DNA of 64,000 nt, taken from assembly GCA_003254925.1 (NCBI GenBank), contig QANZ01034339.1, forward strand, positions 1-64,000, written 5' to 3'. The stretch's first letter is position 1. Every line of letters starts with the position of its first letter. This DNA comes from Chamaecrista fasciculata (lineage: Eukaryota; Streptophyta; Magnoliopsida; Fabales; Fabaceae). A program made the position numbers and the translations under genes. Positions 1-11,300 of this stretch are shown in pieces. The notes beneath the pieces are model-generated. The model was not told the DNA's origin. It ran no database searches and was given only the letters and a program-made list of their open reading frames with translations.

Positions 1-487
1 CACACCGGGTCGGGTCGGGTCTTGTATAGCCCTAAAAGTTCTAAATTCTAGAAGAAATTATCTTATTTGGTTCGACAACTTTTGTTATATTGGAGCTATT
101 CGTGAATTAATGCACGATCCTTTGTTGGAACATGATTCTAAGCTCCAAGTGTGTGATGTGTGTATTTCTAATGGTGTTTTGAATGGTAATGCTCTTTCTT
201 TTGTTCTTCCTTCTTGGATTAGGGATGCAATTATGGCTTCCTCAATTAATGTTTTTTCTTCTGAGAATGACAGATGGGCTTGGAAGTCTAATCTAAATGG
301 TGAATTTGATTTATGCTTGACCTACTCCTCCACTATTCATCAGGATGATCACTTTAATGTTGCAGGGAGAAATCTTGGTTGGGTTTGGAAAATTCCTTGT
401 CACTTAAGAAGAGAGTTTTTCATTTGGAAAGTTATTCATAATGATTTTCCTGTGAAAAATCTCATGCCTTGTAGAGACTTTGCTTTG
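1..487 (+). pseudogene. LINE fragment, reverse-transcriptase zinc-binding region
   Basis: The frame from about 40 to 487 reads like the region after the reverse transcriptase of a plant L1-type LINE. It has a W-x-D-N near the start, then DRWAWKSNLNGEF, then LGWVWKIPCHLRREFFIWK, matching the usual W-W-x-G-x-F and W-x-IW-K-F-W spacing of the zf-RVT family. Only about 145 residues remain and no RT core is visible, so this is a truncated relic. Its right edge at about 487 is set by the reverse-oriented copia gag sequence that follows. The left part may continue outside the window. Confidence 0.6.
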
Positions 488-918
488 GTGCTCACATCCA
501 ACCATTATAATGAGTATGCTATCAGACATGGAAGAAAGCAGTCATAAAAGCAACAATTGATTCTGCTGCTCCCATGTGCAAAACACGTCACTGAGTTTTC
601 CAGAAACTCTGTCTTCCTCAAAGGCATATTTGGATGGAATAGCAGATTCTCCAATGAAATATTCTTGCAATTTGTGACCACGGATAGTGGCCATTGCTTG
701 CTGCTTCCGTAATAAGAAATTGACACCTTCTAATTTAATAGAAACAAAGTGATAGTCATACTTTTGAGAAGAATTTGACAAAATTAAGTTAGAGGGAGAG
801 GAAGCCATAGTCGCTAACCTTGAATGGTTTTGATACCATATTAGAGAATGAAATAGTAAAAAGAAAAGTATATTCTATTACCTTGATTTCATGAGAGTAC
901 AATCATTGACTTTATAAA
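488..918 (-). pseudogene. Copia retrotransposon fragment: gag N-terminus, primer-binding site, LTR edge
   Basis: Read on the minus strand, an ATG at 808 opens a copia gag start (MASSPSNLILSN, then NFLLRKQQAMATIRGHKL and TWEQQNQLLLL), the classic gag amino end of plant copia elements. An in-frame TGA follows at about 550, after which the gag frame continues (LLSSMSDSI, MVGCEH) to about 490. Just upstream of the ATG, 840-831 read on the minus strand is TATGGTATCA, the usual initiator-Met tRNA primer site, and the edge of the 5' LTR follows at about 843-918. The element is broken at both ends, by the LINE on one side and MULE sequence on the other. Confidence 0.7.
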
Positions 919-1152
919 AAAAAGCAAAACACCCTTTTATGCCCCTAACGTTTCCAGTGATTTTCAGTTATGCCCTTAACGTTTCATTTTGTTCAGGCAT
1001 GCCCTCAATGTGCAACCAACGTTTCAATTATGCCCTCAATTTTGACTCAATGCACATGTGGCAATTTTTTTTGCTTATGTGTCATTTTTTTGTTTGACTT
1101 GATTACGTGGCATCATGACTGGGCATTCTTATTTTTTTTTTTCCACCTTGGC
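919..1152 (+). repeat. Partial MULE terminal repeat, direct copy of 1199-1435
   Basis: This stretch (GCAAAACACCC start, then ATGCCC-rich spacer, ending CCACCTTGGC) is nearly the same as the first 235 bases of the Pack-MULE arm that starts at 1199. It stops exactly at an N at 1153. It may be an older solo end, a tandem duplication or an unmerged assembly overlap. Confidence 0.7.
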
Positions 1153-1198
1153 NAAGTAAATAAAAACAAAAGATTGAAGGGATTATAAAAAATGAAAA

Positions 1199-3528
1199 GG
1201 CAAAACACCTTTTCATGCCCTTAACGTTTGCAGTGATTTTTAGTTATGCCCTTAACGTTTCATTTTGTTCAGGTATGCCCTCAATGTGCAACCAACGTTT
1301 CAATTATGCCCTCAATTTTGACTCAATGCACATGTGGCAATTTTTTTTGATTATGTGTCATTTTTTTTGTCTGACTTGATTACGTGGCATCATGACTGAG
1401 CATTCTTATTTTTTTTCCACCTTGACATGATGACTGGATTTACATTTTTTAACATAAAAATTGAGTAAACTAGCAAATCAGTCCCTGGATTTACATTTTT
1501 CATCATCTTCATTCATTTTAGTCCCAAATTCTCAAAATAAAATTGTAAAGTGTCCCAAAACACTTCCAAACATTTCAATTTAGTCCTTAAAAGTATTAAA
1601 AACCCTAAAACCTAAACTCTAAACCTTAAAACTATAAACCATAAACCCTAAACTCTAAAATTCTAAACACTAAAACCCTAAACCCTAAAAATCTAATTTG
1701 AGCAATTAGGTCCCTCACCCATTCTTATCCCATTATTCTCAATTTCCCCTCTTTTCATCATCTTCATTCATTTTAGTCCCAAATTCTCAAAATAAAATTG
1801 TAAAGTGTCCCAAAACTCTTCAAAACATTCCAATTTAGTCCTTAAAAATATTAAAAACCCTAAATCCTAAAATCCTAAACCCTAAACCCCAAACTCTAAA
1901 CCCTAAACCCCTAAACCCTAAATCCCTAAAACTTAATTTTTTTTTAATCTTCATCTTCATCTTCTCTATTTAACATAAATCCCTAATTTTTTTAATCCCT
2001 AAACCCCTAATTTTTTTTTTCATCATCACCATTCATCATCTTGGTTGGTTCATCATCTTCATTCATCATCTTCGTCAGTTCATCATCCTCATTCATCCCT
2101 AATCATCAAATCCTACAAGCAGCCCTGCATCTGTCAAAAATTCCATTGCGGGATCTACTTCTATCTACTGATTGACTCAACTATGCATATATATGACTCT
2201 TAAACTAGTAATTAAAGATTACAAAATACACATAATAATTCTTTTACTGAGAATCCCAATCAATCTCATAAGAAGGGTACTTCTGCAGATTAAAACTATC
2301 CGAAGCACCATCCCACTGCGATTCACCCAATTTCGCAAACGTCAGATCTGACAACGGCGACGATCCCGCAGATCCCGATCCCTCGCTCTCCGTCGTCATC
2401 GCCGGCGACAAGATCTCCTCCACCTTCGGATCGGCCTCCTCCGCCGCCGCCGGCGGCAGCGGAGCAGCAGCTGCTGCTTTTTTTGACATCTTGGAAGCTC
2501 CGACGGCGGCGGATTTGCCGGAATTCTTCCCCTGCTTCTGCAGATCGGCCAAATTTTCGTAGATCGCCGTAAGCTTGGCGTCGACGGAGGAGTGAAGCAG
2601 CTTGTAATCTTCATTCATGAATGAGGATTTTGGGATGAATGAGGATGATGAACTGACAAAGATGATGAATGAGGATGATGAACCAACCAAGATGATGAAT
2701 GGTGATGATGAAAAAAAAAATCAGGGGTTTAGGGATTAAAAAAAATTAGGGATTTATGTTAAATTGAGAAGACGAAGATGAAGATTAAAAAAAATTAAGT
2801 TTCAGGGATTTAGGGTTTAGGGGTTTAGGGTTTAGAGTTTGGGGTTTAGGATTTTAGGATTTAGGGTTTTTAAAATTTTTAAGGACTAAATTGGAATGTT
2901 TTGAAGAGTTTTGAGACACTTTACAATTTTATTTTGAGAATTTGGGACTAAAATGAATGAAGATGATGAAAAGAGGAGGAATTGAGAATAATGGGATAAG
3001 AATGGGTGAGGGACCTAATTGCTCAAATTGGATTTTTTAGGGTTTAAGGTTTTAGGGTTTAGAATTTTAGAGTTTAGGGTTTATGGTTTATAGTTTTAAG
3101 GTTTAGAGTTTAGGTTTTAGGGTTTTTAATACTTTTAAGGACTAAATTGAAATGTTTGGAAGTGTTTTGGGACACTTTACAATTTTATTTTGAGAATTTG
3201 GGACTAAAATGAATGAAGATGATGAAAAATGTAAATCCAGGGACTGATTTGCTAGTTTACTCAATTTTTATGTTTAAAAATGTAAATCCAGTCATCATGC
3301 CAAGGTGGAAAAAAAAATAAGAATGCCCAGTCATGATGCCACGTAATCAAGTCAGACAAAAAAAATGACACATAAGCAAAAAAAAATTGCCACATGTGCA
3401 TTGAGTCAAAATTGAGGGCATAATTGAAACGTTAGTTGCACATTGAGGGCATAGCTGAACAAAATGAAACGTTAAGGGCATAACTGAAAATCACTGCAAA
3501 CGTTAGGGGCATGAAAGGGTGTTTTGCC
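1199..3528. mobile_element. Pack-MULE with about 900 bp terminal inverted repeats
   Basis: The element begins GGCAAAACACC at 1199 and ends GGTGTTTTGCC at 3528. The left arm (1199-2099) and right arm (2632-3528) are inverted copies along their whole length. The flanks carry a perfect target duplication AAAATGAAAA (1189-1198 and 3529-3538); 9-10 bp is typical of Mutator-like elements. The arms contain degenerate AAACCCTA tracts and ATCATCTTC repeats. The 532 bp between the arms is GC-rich and derives from a host ERF gene. No transposase is encoded, so it is non-autonomous. Confidence 0.85.
2100..2631 (-). pseudogene. Captured 3' part of an AP2/ERF transcription factor gene (RAP2.4 group)
   Basis: An open frame on the minus strand runs from the right arm to a stop at 2244. 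It contains YKLLHSSVDAKLTAIYENLA, a Ser/Ala-rich middle, and ends LQKYPSYEIDW-DSQ. From family knowledge, these two motifs are the segment after the AP2 domain and the extreme C-terminus of group I ERFs such as RAP2.4. The DNA-binding AP2 domain itself is absent, so the fragment cannot act as the parent factor. The 140 bases beyond the stop look like the parent 3' UTR. No intron is needed, in line with the usually intronless parent genes. The parent assignment is from memory of the motifs. Confidence 0.65.
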
Positions 3529-4076
3529 AAAATGAAAAACATTAAAAAGAAAGAAACAAAAGGTAAAAATAGCGAAGGTATTGCAATAGAAAAAAAGAAA
3601 TAGTAAAAAGATTCTTTTTATCTTCAAATTTTATATTAATTTTTGATTCTATTTTTAACATATGTTTATTGTCAATTTTACTTTTAAAATTTAATATTTC
3701 GATTAATTTTAGCCAAATATTAATAATAAATTCTACGTAACTAATGACATGTAATATAAAATTTATAGAAAAAAATTTAAATTTTAACAAAGATTGAAAA
3801 ATATGATGAAACATGTTATTAATTTATTGAAAAAAATAATAGATGATAAATTGATCAAAATATAAAATTTTTAACATAAAATTAATAATAATTAAATACT
3901 AAAAACACAAATAAAAAATTAATATAAAATTTAAAAATAGAAAATATAAAAAAGAATTCAAAAATTATATAGGTGAGTAATGGACAAAGAGATGAGGCAA
4001 TAGTAAATAGCCAAATAGCAAAAATGCAATAACAGAAAGAAACAAACAACACCGCTTCATATTCATTCATATTTCA
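3529..4076. other. AT-rich intergenic stretch
   Basis: No gene is seen. The stretch at about 3556-3990 has GGTAAAAATA-type ends and weak self-complementarity and resembles the MITE at 60423-60750, but the boundaries are unclear. Confidence 0.4.
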
Positions 4077-4388
4077 CTATAAAGCATGGACACTGACATA
4101 TATACGGAACACAACATGGATATAGACACACCGACAGTTCGACATGCTAAATTCTTAAAATTATATGACACGACACGAAATATATTTATCTAATTAAATA
4201 ATTAAAAATTCATAAATTTTAATGAAAATTTTAAAAATTACAATATATATTCATAATTTTACGTATCATGTCATTATTTTTTATATTAAAGTTATAAAAA
4301 ATTAATTTTATATTTTGAAACTTGTGGATATGTGTCGTGTGGGTGTCGTCTGTATCTGACTTCGAAATGAAGTGTTAATGCTTCATAG
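4077..4388. mobile_element. hAT-type MITE (CTATRAAGCATGGACAC family)
   Basis: 312 bp element with imperfect inverted ends, CTATAAAGCATGGACAC on the left and GCTTCATAG on the right. It is flanked by a perfect 8 bp target duplication, ATATTTCA at 4069-4076 and 4389-4396. The interior is AT-rich. Relatives are at 59576-59905 and, truncated, at 32797-33010. Confidence 0.8.
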
Positions 4389-4617
4389 ATATTTCATCTC
4401 CCAAACGTTACAATGAGTAGGGGTGAGCATCCTGACCCGCGAGTTCGCGAACTTGCAAAAACCAACCCAACCCGCAGTCACGGGTTGGGTTGGTTTAGGT
4501 TTACGGGTTGGGTTGGGTTCAAAATTCTCAAGCCGCAAACTTGCGGGTTGAAGGTTTATGAACCCAACCCAACCCGCGAACCTACAAATATATATATATA
4601 TATATAATATTATTATA

Positions 4618-4853
4618 GAGTAAACTAACAATTTGGCCTTTGAAAGATCATTGAGCTAACAACTCAGTCCCTAAAAGATTGAAATTTATTATTTAGTTCC
4701 TGAAAGATAAAAATGACATACTAATTAGTCCTTTTTATGGACTAAATAATATACCGTTTTAATCTTTCAGGGACTAAAAAGTATATCATTTTGATTTTCA
4801 GGGACCAAATTATATATTTCAATTTTTAAGGGACCAAATTGTTAGTTTACTTT
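4618..4853. mobile_element. MITE of the GAGTAAACTAACAATTTGG family (nested)
   Basis: Fold-back element of about 235 bp. The left end reads GAGTAAACTAACAATTTGGCC and the right end CCAAATTGTTAGTTTAC; the interior carries repeated 'CTTTCAGGGACTAAA' style blocks in both orientations. Same family as the copies in the SBT2.4 introns. Confidence 0.75.
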
Positions 4854-4860
4854 ATATTAT

Positions 4861-4903
4861 ATATGATATGATATGATATGATATGATATGATATGATATG
4901 ATG
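4861..4903 (+). repeat. (ATATG)n microsatellite
   Basis: About eight tandem ATATG units, ending in ATGATG. Confidence 0.9.
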
Positions 4904-5137
4904 ATGTGCTTTGTCTAAAAAGTTGTAAAAGAATGTGTTACTTTGTTGTTAAAAATAAAAGAAATAAAAGATTCAACATGTAGGTTCAACCTAATCCAAC
5001 CCCCAATTTTATGGATTGAGTTAGTTCAGGTTGAATTTTAAAAAATGTAAAACGTAACCCAACAAAACTCATAGATTGATGTGTGAGTTGGGCTGAGATT
5101 TTTCTAAAGCCCACCCAAACCCAACCGGCGCTCACTC

Positions 5138-5327
5138 TGACAACGCCTGTAACTCAGGCCCAAGTGTCACGGTCTCACACTTTCGCATTCGTTACTCACC
5201 ACCACACTTAAAAACCTGAAAACCTTGTTTAGGGTTCCTTCTTCTCCTTATTTTCTCGCAAATCTTAGGGTTTTTCCAACTTCACATTTCCACCGTTGCT
5301 GCATTTCTCGTCCTTTTTTTTGTTCTC
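5138..5327 (+). promoter_or_regulatory. EBS 5' region with telo-box-like motifs
   Basis: Proximal upstream and leader sequence of EBS. It is CT-rich close to the ATG and holds two TAGGGTT motifs (about 5229 and 5266; AACCCTA on the other strand), the telo-box type common in leaders of plant growth genes. No convincing TATA box was seen. Confidence 0.45.
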
Positions 5328-8300
5328 ATGGCGAAGACTAAACCGGGAAGCAAAGACTTAGATTGCTATACCATCAAAGGCACCAACAAGATCGTAAGAG
5401 GTAATCGCTCGCTCTTCTTTCATCCCCGAACTAAATCTACCTTTTTCTCTGTTTCCGCGTTGAGAAATTGTTTGTTCCTCCTCTCTTTCTCGTGCTTTCT
5501 TTTATGGAGGCAAGCAAATCGAATCGAATCGAATCGAATCCAAAGGAGTTTATTAAGCAAATGGTTTTGTTTATGGATTTGCAGCTGGAGACTGTGTGTT
5601 GATGCGGCCTTCCGACATCACGAAGCCGCCGTACGTAGCGCGAGTGGAGAAGATCGAACAGGACAATCGGAACAACGTGAAGGTTCACGTCAGGTGGTAT
5701 TATCGTCCCGAGGAGTCCATTGGCGGACGCAGGCAGTTTCATGGAGTTAAGGAGCTTTTCTTGTCTGACCACTTTGATATTCAGAGTGCTCACACCATTG
5801 AAGGGAAATGCATTGTGCATTCTTTCAAGAACTACACAAAACTTCAGGATGTAGGCATTGAAGATTACTTTTGTAGATTTGATTACAAGGTTGCTACTGG
5901 GGCTCTCACTCCTGACCGAGTAGCTGTGTGAGTTTTTATTATCTTGGCTTTATTTTGTTTTGGCAAAAGTACTGAATTGCGTCACCAAACTTAACACCAA
6001 CTATCAATTTTGTTCCCAATTTTTTTTTGCTTGTCGATTTTGTTCTTAACATTCTGTTTTTCAATTGAGTTAAGATTTGGGTTTTTTTTTTTTTTTATCA
6101 ATTTTACATTACATATCAGGTCGATTCTGTCGTTAATACTTGGTTAGAGTAAGAGCAAATGATGAAATTGACAAAAATATATAATATTGGGGATGAAATT
6201 GACGTCAAAAAAATATTGGGGACAAATTGATAATTGATGTAAAGATTGGGAACCAAAAAAGTACTTTTGCCTTTTGTTTTTAATTTTTTATGGATTATTT
6301 GTGTTGATTTGGTTTATTCTTATTTTTTTGGGAAGGTATTGTACGTGCGAGATGCCTTATAACCCAGATGACCTCATGGTGCAATGTGAGGAGTGCACTG
6401 ATTGGTAAAATCATTGTTTTCGGCTTCACTTTCATTGCTGTTATTGCATTTTGCATGAGCCTTTTGGATTTCAGATCTCTGGATTTACCATTAAATTTTT
6501 ATTTACTTTGTTAAAAAAAATGATATTTTAAAACTTAAAATGAAGGATAAAGATAACCTGAAGAAGCTTTAGGAATATGTTTTCTTATGTCCAATAGTTG
6601 TAACTCACTTAAAATGTCTTATTGAGCCTCTATCTTGGCCTATGGACATGGTAATCTTAGGAAAATGGTCTACTTGTGCAGTTAGAGAAAGCGAAAGAAT
6701 GCACTAGAGAGGAGAAAATATTAAGAATTATTTGTTTGTTTAAAAGTTAGCTACTCATGCTTAAACTTTGATTGGATGTATCTCTTCCTTTTGTCAGCTT
6801 CTATCATGGGTTCACAACTCAGTTCTGTTCTTTCTTTTCCTCAGTTTATGTCAGACAAACAATATATATTAAATGATGCAGAGGTCAAATGTTTTTTTCT
6901 TTCATTGAATCTATTTTGCATATATCAACTGATTTTTTCTGGCATCACAATACTGTAATAGATTGCGAAATTGAATAAGTTTATCTGAAATCAACAGTGT
7001 TGTAGTCTTATATATCTCTTAATGACCCTATATGTTTTATGGAAATCGTATTTCAATCTGTCGATTTCTTGTAGGTATCATCCTGCTTGTGTGGGCATGA
7101 CTATTGAAGAAGCAAAGAACCTGGATCGTTTTGTATGTTCTGAATGTTCGTCTGATGCCCAAACTACATTTCTTGCATCTCCAGCCAATGATGGCAAGGT
7201 GAGACTGCTTGTTCTCATCCCCACAGAATTTGGATACACCCTCATTTTAGTAGATTTCGATTAAATTTTCCCCCAAATGTGCCAGAGAATCCCACTCTGG
7301 CAGTGTTTCTAGGAGGGGGAAGGGGTTGGTGGATTATTTTGTTGTGTATCATTTGGAGATTGATGGAAAAGATAGTTTTGTCTTCTAGAGTATACATTTA
7401 GCAATTTGCTAGCCTTGACATTGGCACATACATTTGGAGATTGATGGAAAAGATAGTTTTGTCTTCTAGAGTATACATTTAGCAATTTGCTAGCCTTGAT
7501 CATCAAATAACATTATAATCAAGTATCTTAATCATTAAATTCACTTTTTATTCTCAAGTTCAGTCAATAACCCTACAAGCAAAAATAGAGATTCTGAAAA
7601 TCTAATGAAATAGTTATTAGTTAGGCTTTAGAAATTGAAGAATAGCAAGTAACTCATAATACTTGAAGAAAAACAAAGAAGAACAAGAACACGAGTCTTA
7701 AATTTCAAACGATACTTTATATTAGTGATTTGGAATATCTTCCCCTTTTTTGAGTAGTTGACAAGTAGGTGCACGATAATAAGGGACTAGTTCTTAATCC
7801 CCAAATTGGGATATTTTGGAGGAGTTACTAACATTTAAACAAGGGGAGGATATGTGGAACATTAATCTTCTCTTCTCCTTCAATATCTTCCCCTCTCTTT
7901 TCCTCATAATTGTCAAACATTACCCTTAATTAGTTTGTTCTTAAATCTAGGGGTGTTCAAAACCGAACCAAACCAATTTGATCAAACCAAACCGAACCGA
8001 AGCAAAAAAAGCAAACTAAACCGATCAATGAGTGGTTTGGTATGGTTATAAATGCATTAAAATTGGATGGTTTGGTTCGGTTAACTGGAGATACAATTAA
8101 CCGAAGCGATCGCTAATACTTATGTATAGTTTTTTTTTACCTATAATGTTATATATAATTACATTTAATAAAAAACTATTAATTTTTTTATCGCCATTTG
8201 ATTTTATCATATTTTTTATTATGTTATCTTATTGAATTATAAATTTTTTTTGCCTCAGACAATGACTAACTATTGTTCTTCATACATTTTTATCCTCTCA

Positions 8301-11300
8301 AATCTCTATTTTTATTAGTCCTTTTTTTAATCCATTTTATAAATTAAACTTGCTACTCTAAAACACTATTTTTTTTTTCTTTCTAATTTTCATTATTTAA
8401 TAAAAATAACTAGTAAGCTTCTTAACCGCTCAAACCGATCGCCAAATTACTTATTTATCGGTTTGGTTAAACAAATTATTTTTATCTGTTTGGTTAAGAA
8501 TTACTTCAAATTAATGTGAGCAATTCAGTTAAAACTTTTGTTTAAATCCAAACATCCCTTAAATCATGCTAATATGATGTATGATTTAACTACCATCTGG
8601 AAGAGCACATTAAAAAATTAAACCAGAGGTCTATCAGTTTATGTTTTATAGGGACTTGGGTAGTATGGGATTACCTTAATCCCTCATCGAGTAGAATGAG
8701 ATGTTCGATGAAGAACTTAAATGCCTTAGTTCTCTCCCTTCAATAGCTAACTTTTGAGGGAGGGGTCTCTATCAATTGGTATTAGAACTTGGTTGTCGAC
8801 AACACAGGGAGCAAGGATATTAAGATTGAAATCTTACAAAAGAGATTGAATTGAGGATTGTAAGATCTTAGAAATTTCATTTTTTTTACAAGAAAAAATA
8901 GGTGAATTAACTTTTTTGAATAACATTATAATAAGTATCCCAATTATCAAATTCACTTTTCATTCTTAAGTAGCAAATTATTTGACAACGATCAACAAAT
9001 ACTTGATCACAATTGAAAATAGAGATTTCACTCGGTAGCACTTCAAGGTAAGTAAATATAAAGATTTTGAAAATCTAATCAAATAGTTAAGCTCTAGAAA
9101 TTAAAGAATAGCAAGTGACTCAATACTTGAAGAAGAACAAAGAAAAACGAAAACAAGAATTTTGAATTTCAAAAGATACTTTATAGTGACTCACAACTAG
9201 TGGTGGAAGTTATTGAACAACAAACAATGACGGAAAATAATGATTAACGAACAACGAGGAAGTTTCTACCTAATTTGGAAAACCATCATTCTCTTTAAAT
9301 TGCTTTATTTGTATTTTCCTCCCCAAATAATACAACATTGTACCTCAATGGCATTTTAGTTATAGAAATAAAAATGAAGAAAAAAAAAACAAAAGTTGCT
9401 AGGATTTCCAGGATCTTAATTGCGATCCTACTAATCTTATGCATTTAAAACGACTCGATAAAGTTAAGCATATTCATATTTCAATCTTATGCGATCTTTC
9501 GATATAAGATCTTGATCCTAATATCCTTGACGAGGAGGGCTACTAGCTGAGGATTCTGACTGGTAGAAGGCTGAGTGAAGTGTTTCAAAGTGTAGTTGTT
9601 GAAACGTTAGCTTTCTGGATCAGTGCTATGATAGGGACTTGGGTAGTATGAAATGCCTAAATCCCACATCAAGTAATAGAATGCTTAGTAAAGTATTTAA
9701 GTGTCTAGAAATTGAAGATTTTGAAAATCTAATCAAATAGTTCTCTAGAAATTAAAGAATAGCTTGAAGAAGAACAAAGAAAAACGAAAACAAGAGTTTT
9801 GAATTTCAAAAGATACTCACAAATAGTGATGGATGTTATTGAACAACAAACAATGATGGAAATTAATGAATAACGAACAACGAGAAAGTTTTTACCTAAT
9901 TTGGAAAACCATCATTCTCTTTAAATGTTGCTTTATTTGTATTTTCCTCCCCAAATAATACAACATTGTACCTCCATGGCATTTTAGTTATAGAAATAAA
10001 AATGAAGAAAAAAAAAAACAAAAGTTGCTAGGATTTCCAGGATCTTAATTGCGATCCTACTAATCTTATGCATTTAAAACGACTCCGATAAAGTTAAGCA
10101 TATTCATATTTCAATCTTATGCGATCTTTCGATATAAGATCTTGATCCTAATATACTTGACGGGGAGGGCTACTAGCTGAGGATTCTGACTGGTAGAAGG
10201 CTGAGTGAAGTGTTTCAAAGTGTAGTTGTTGAAACGTTAGCTTTCTGGGACAGTGCTATGATAGGGACTTGGGTAGTATGAAATGCCTAAATCCCACATC
10301 AAGTAATAGAATGCTTAGTAAAGTATTTAAGTGTCTAGAAATTGAAGATTTTGAAAATCTAATCAAATAGTTCTCTAGAAATTAAAGAATAGCTTGAAGA
10401 AGAACAAAGAAAAACGAAAACAAGAGTTTTGAATTTCAAAAGATACTCACAAATAGTGATGGATGTTATTGAACAACAAACAATGACGGAAAATAATGAA
10501 TAACGAACAACGAGAAAGTTTTTACCTAATTTGGAAAACCATCATTCTCTTTAAATGTTGCTTTATTTGTATTTTCCTCCCCAAATAATACAACATTGCA
10601 CCTCAATGGCATTTTAGTTATAGAAATAAAAATGAAGAAAAAAAAAAAAACAAAAGTTGCTAGGATTTCCAGGATCTTAATTGTGATCCTACTAATCTTA
10701 TGCATTTAAAACGACTCGATAAAGTTAAGCATATTCATATTTCAATCTTATGCGATCTTTCGATATAAGATCTTGATCCTAATATCCTTGACGGGGAGGG
10801 CTACTAGCAGAGGATTCTGACCGGTAGAAGGCTGAGTGAAGTGTTTCAAAGTGTAGTCGTTGAAACGTTAGCTTTCTGGGACAGTGCTATGATAGGGACT
10901 TGGGTAGTATGAAATGCCTAAATCCCACATCAAGTGGGCTACTAGCAGAGGATTCTGACCGGTAGAAGGCTGAGTGAAGTGTTTCAAAGTGTAGTCGTTG
11001 AAACGTTAGCTTTCTGGGACAGTGCTATGATAGGGACTTGGGTAGTATGAAATGCCTAAATCCCACATCAAGTAATAGAATGCTTGGTAAAGTATTTAAG
11101 TGTCTTGGCTCTCCCCTTCAATAATTAGTTTTTTAGGGAGGGTTCTCCAAGATCACTTGGGACTCTACCAATGTCAATGATATAAGTTTTTGTTGCTATA
11201 TGGTCTAATTAACCATGATCATTTCTAGTCCCATTACATTAATCTTGAGCTGTATTATGTTGGTTTTTCATTTGACTGGGTTTAGGCTTTAATCTGTTTG

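Larger units (their letters stand above)
4419..5137. mobile_element. Fold-back element rich in CCAACCCGC, hAT-like ends
   Basis: The ends are GGGGTGAGCA on the left and GCTCACTC on the right. Both flanks of the element are rich in inverted CCAACCC and GGGTTGGG blocks (4440-4580 and 4990-5130). A second MITE (4618-4853) and a short tandem array sit inside it. The related copy at 17839-18486 has better preserved ends. No clear target duplication was found. Confidence 0.55.

Noticed and set aside
1590..3130. AAACCCTA tracts as an interstitial telomere
   Set aside because: They are degenerate and confined to the inverted arms of the Pack-MULE, so they are transposon sequence.
5437..5820. 127-codon minus-strand open frame across EBS
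   Set aside because: Shadow of EBS exon 2, which is strongly supported on the plus strand.
9057..11110. Regular repeats as a CRISPR array
   Set aside because: The units are 630 bp, tandem without spacers, in a plant intron.
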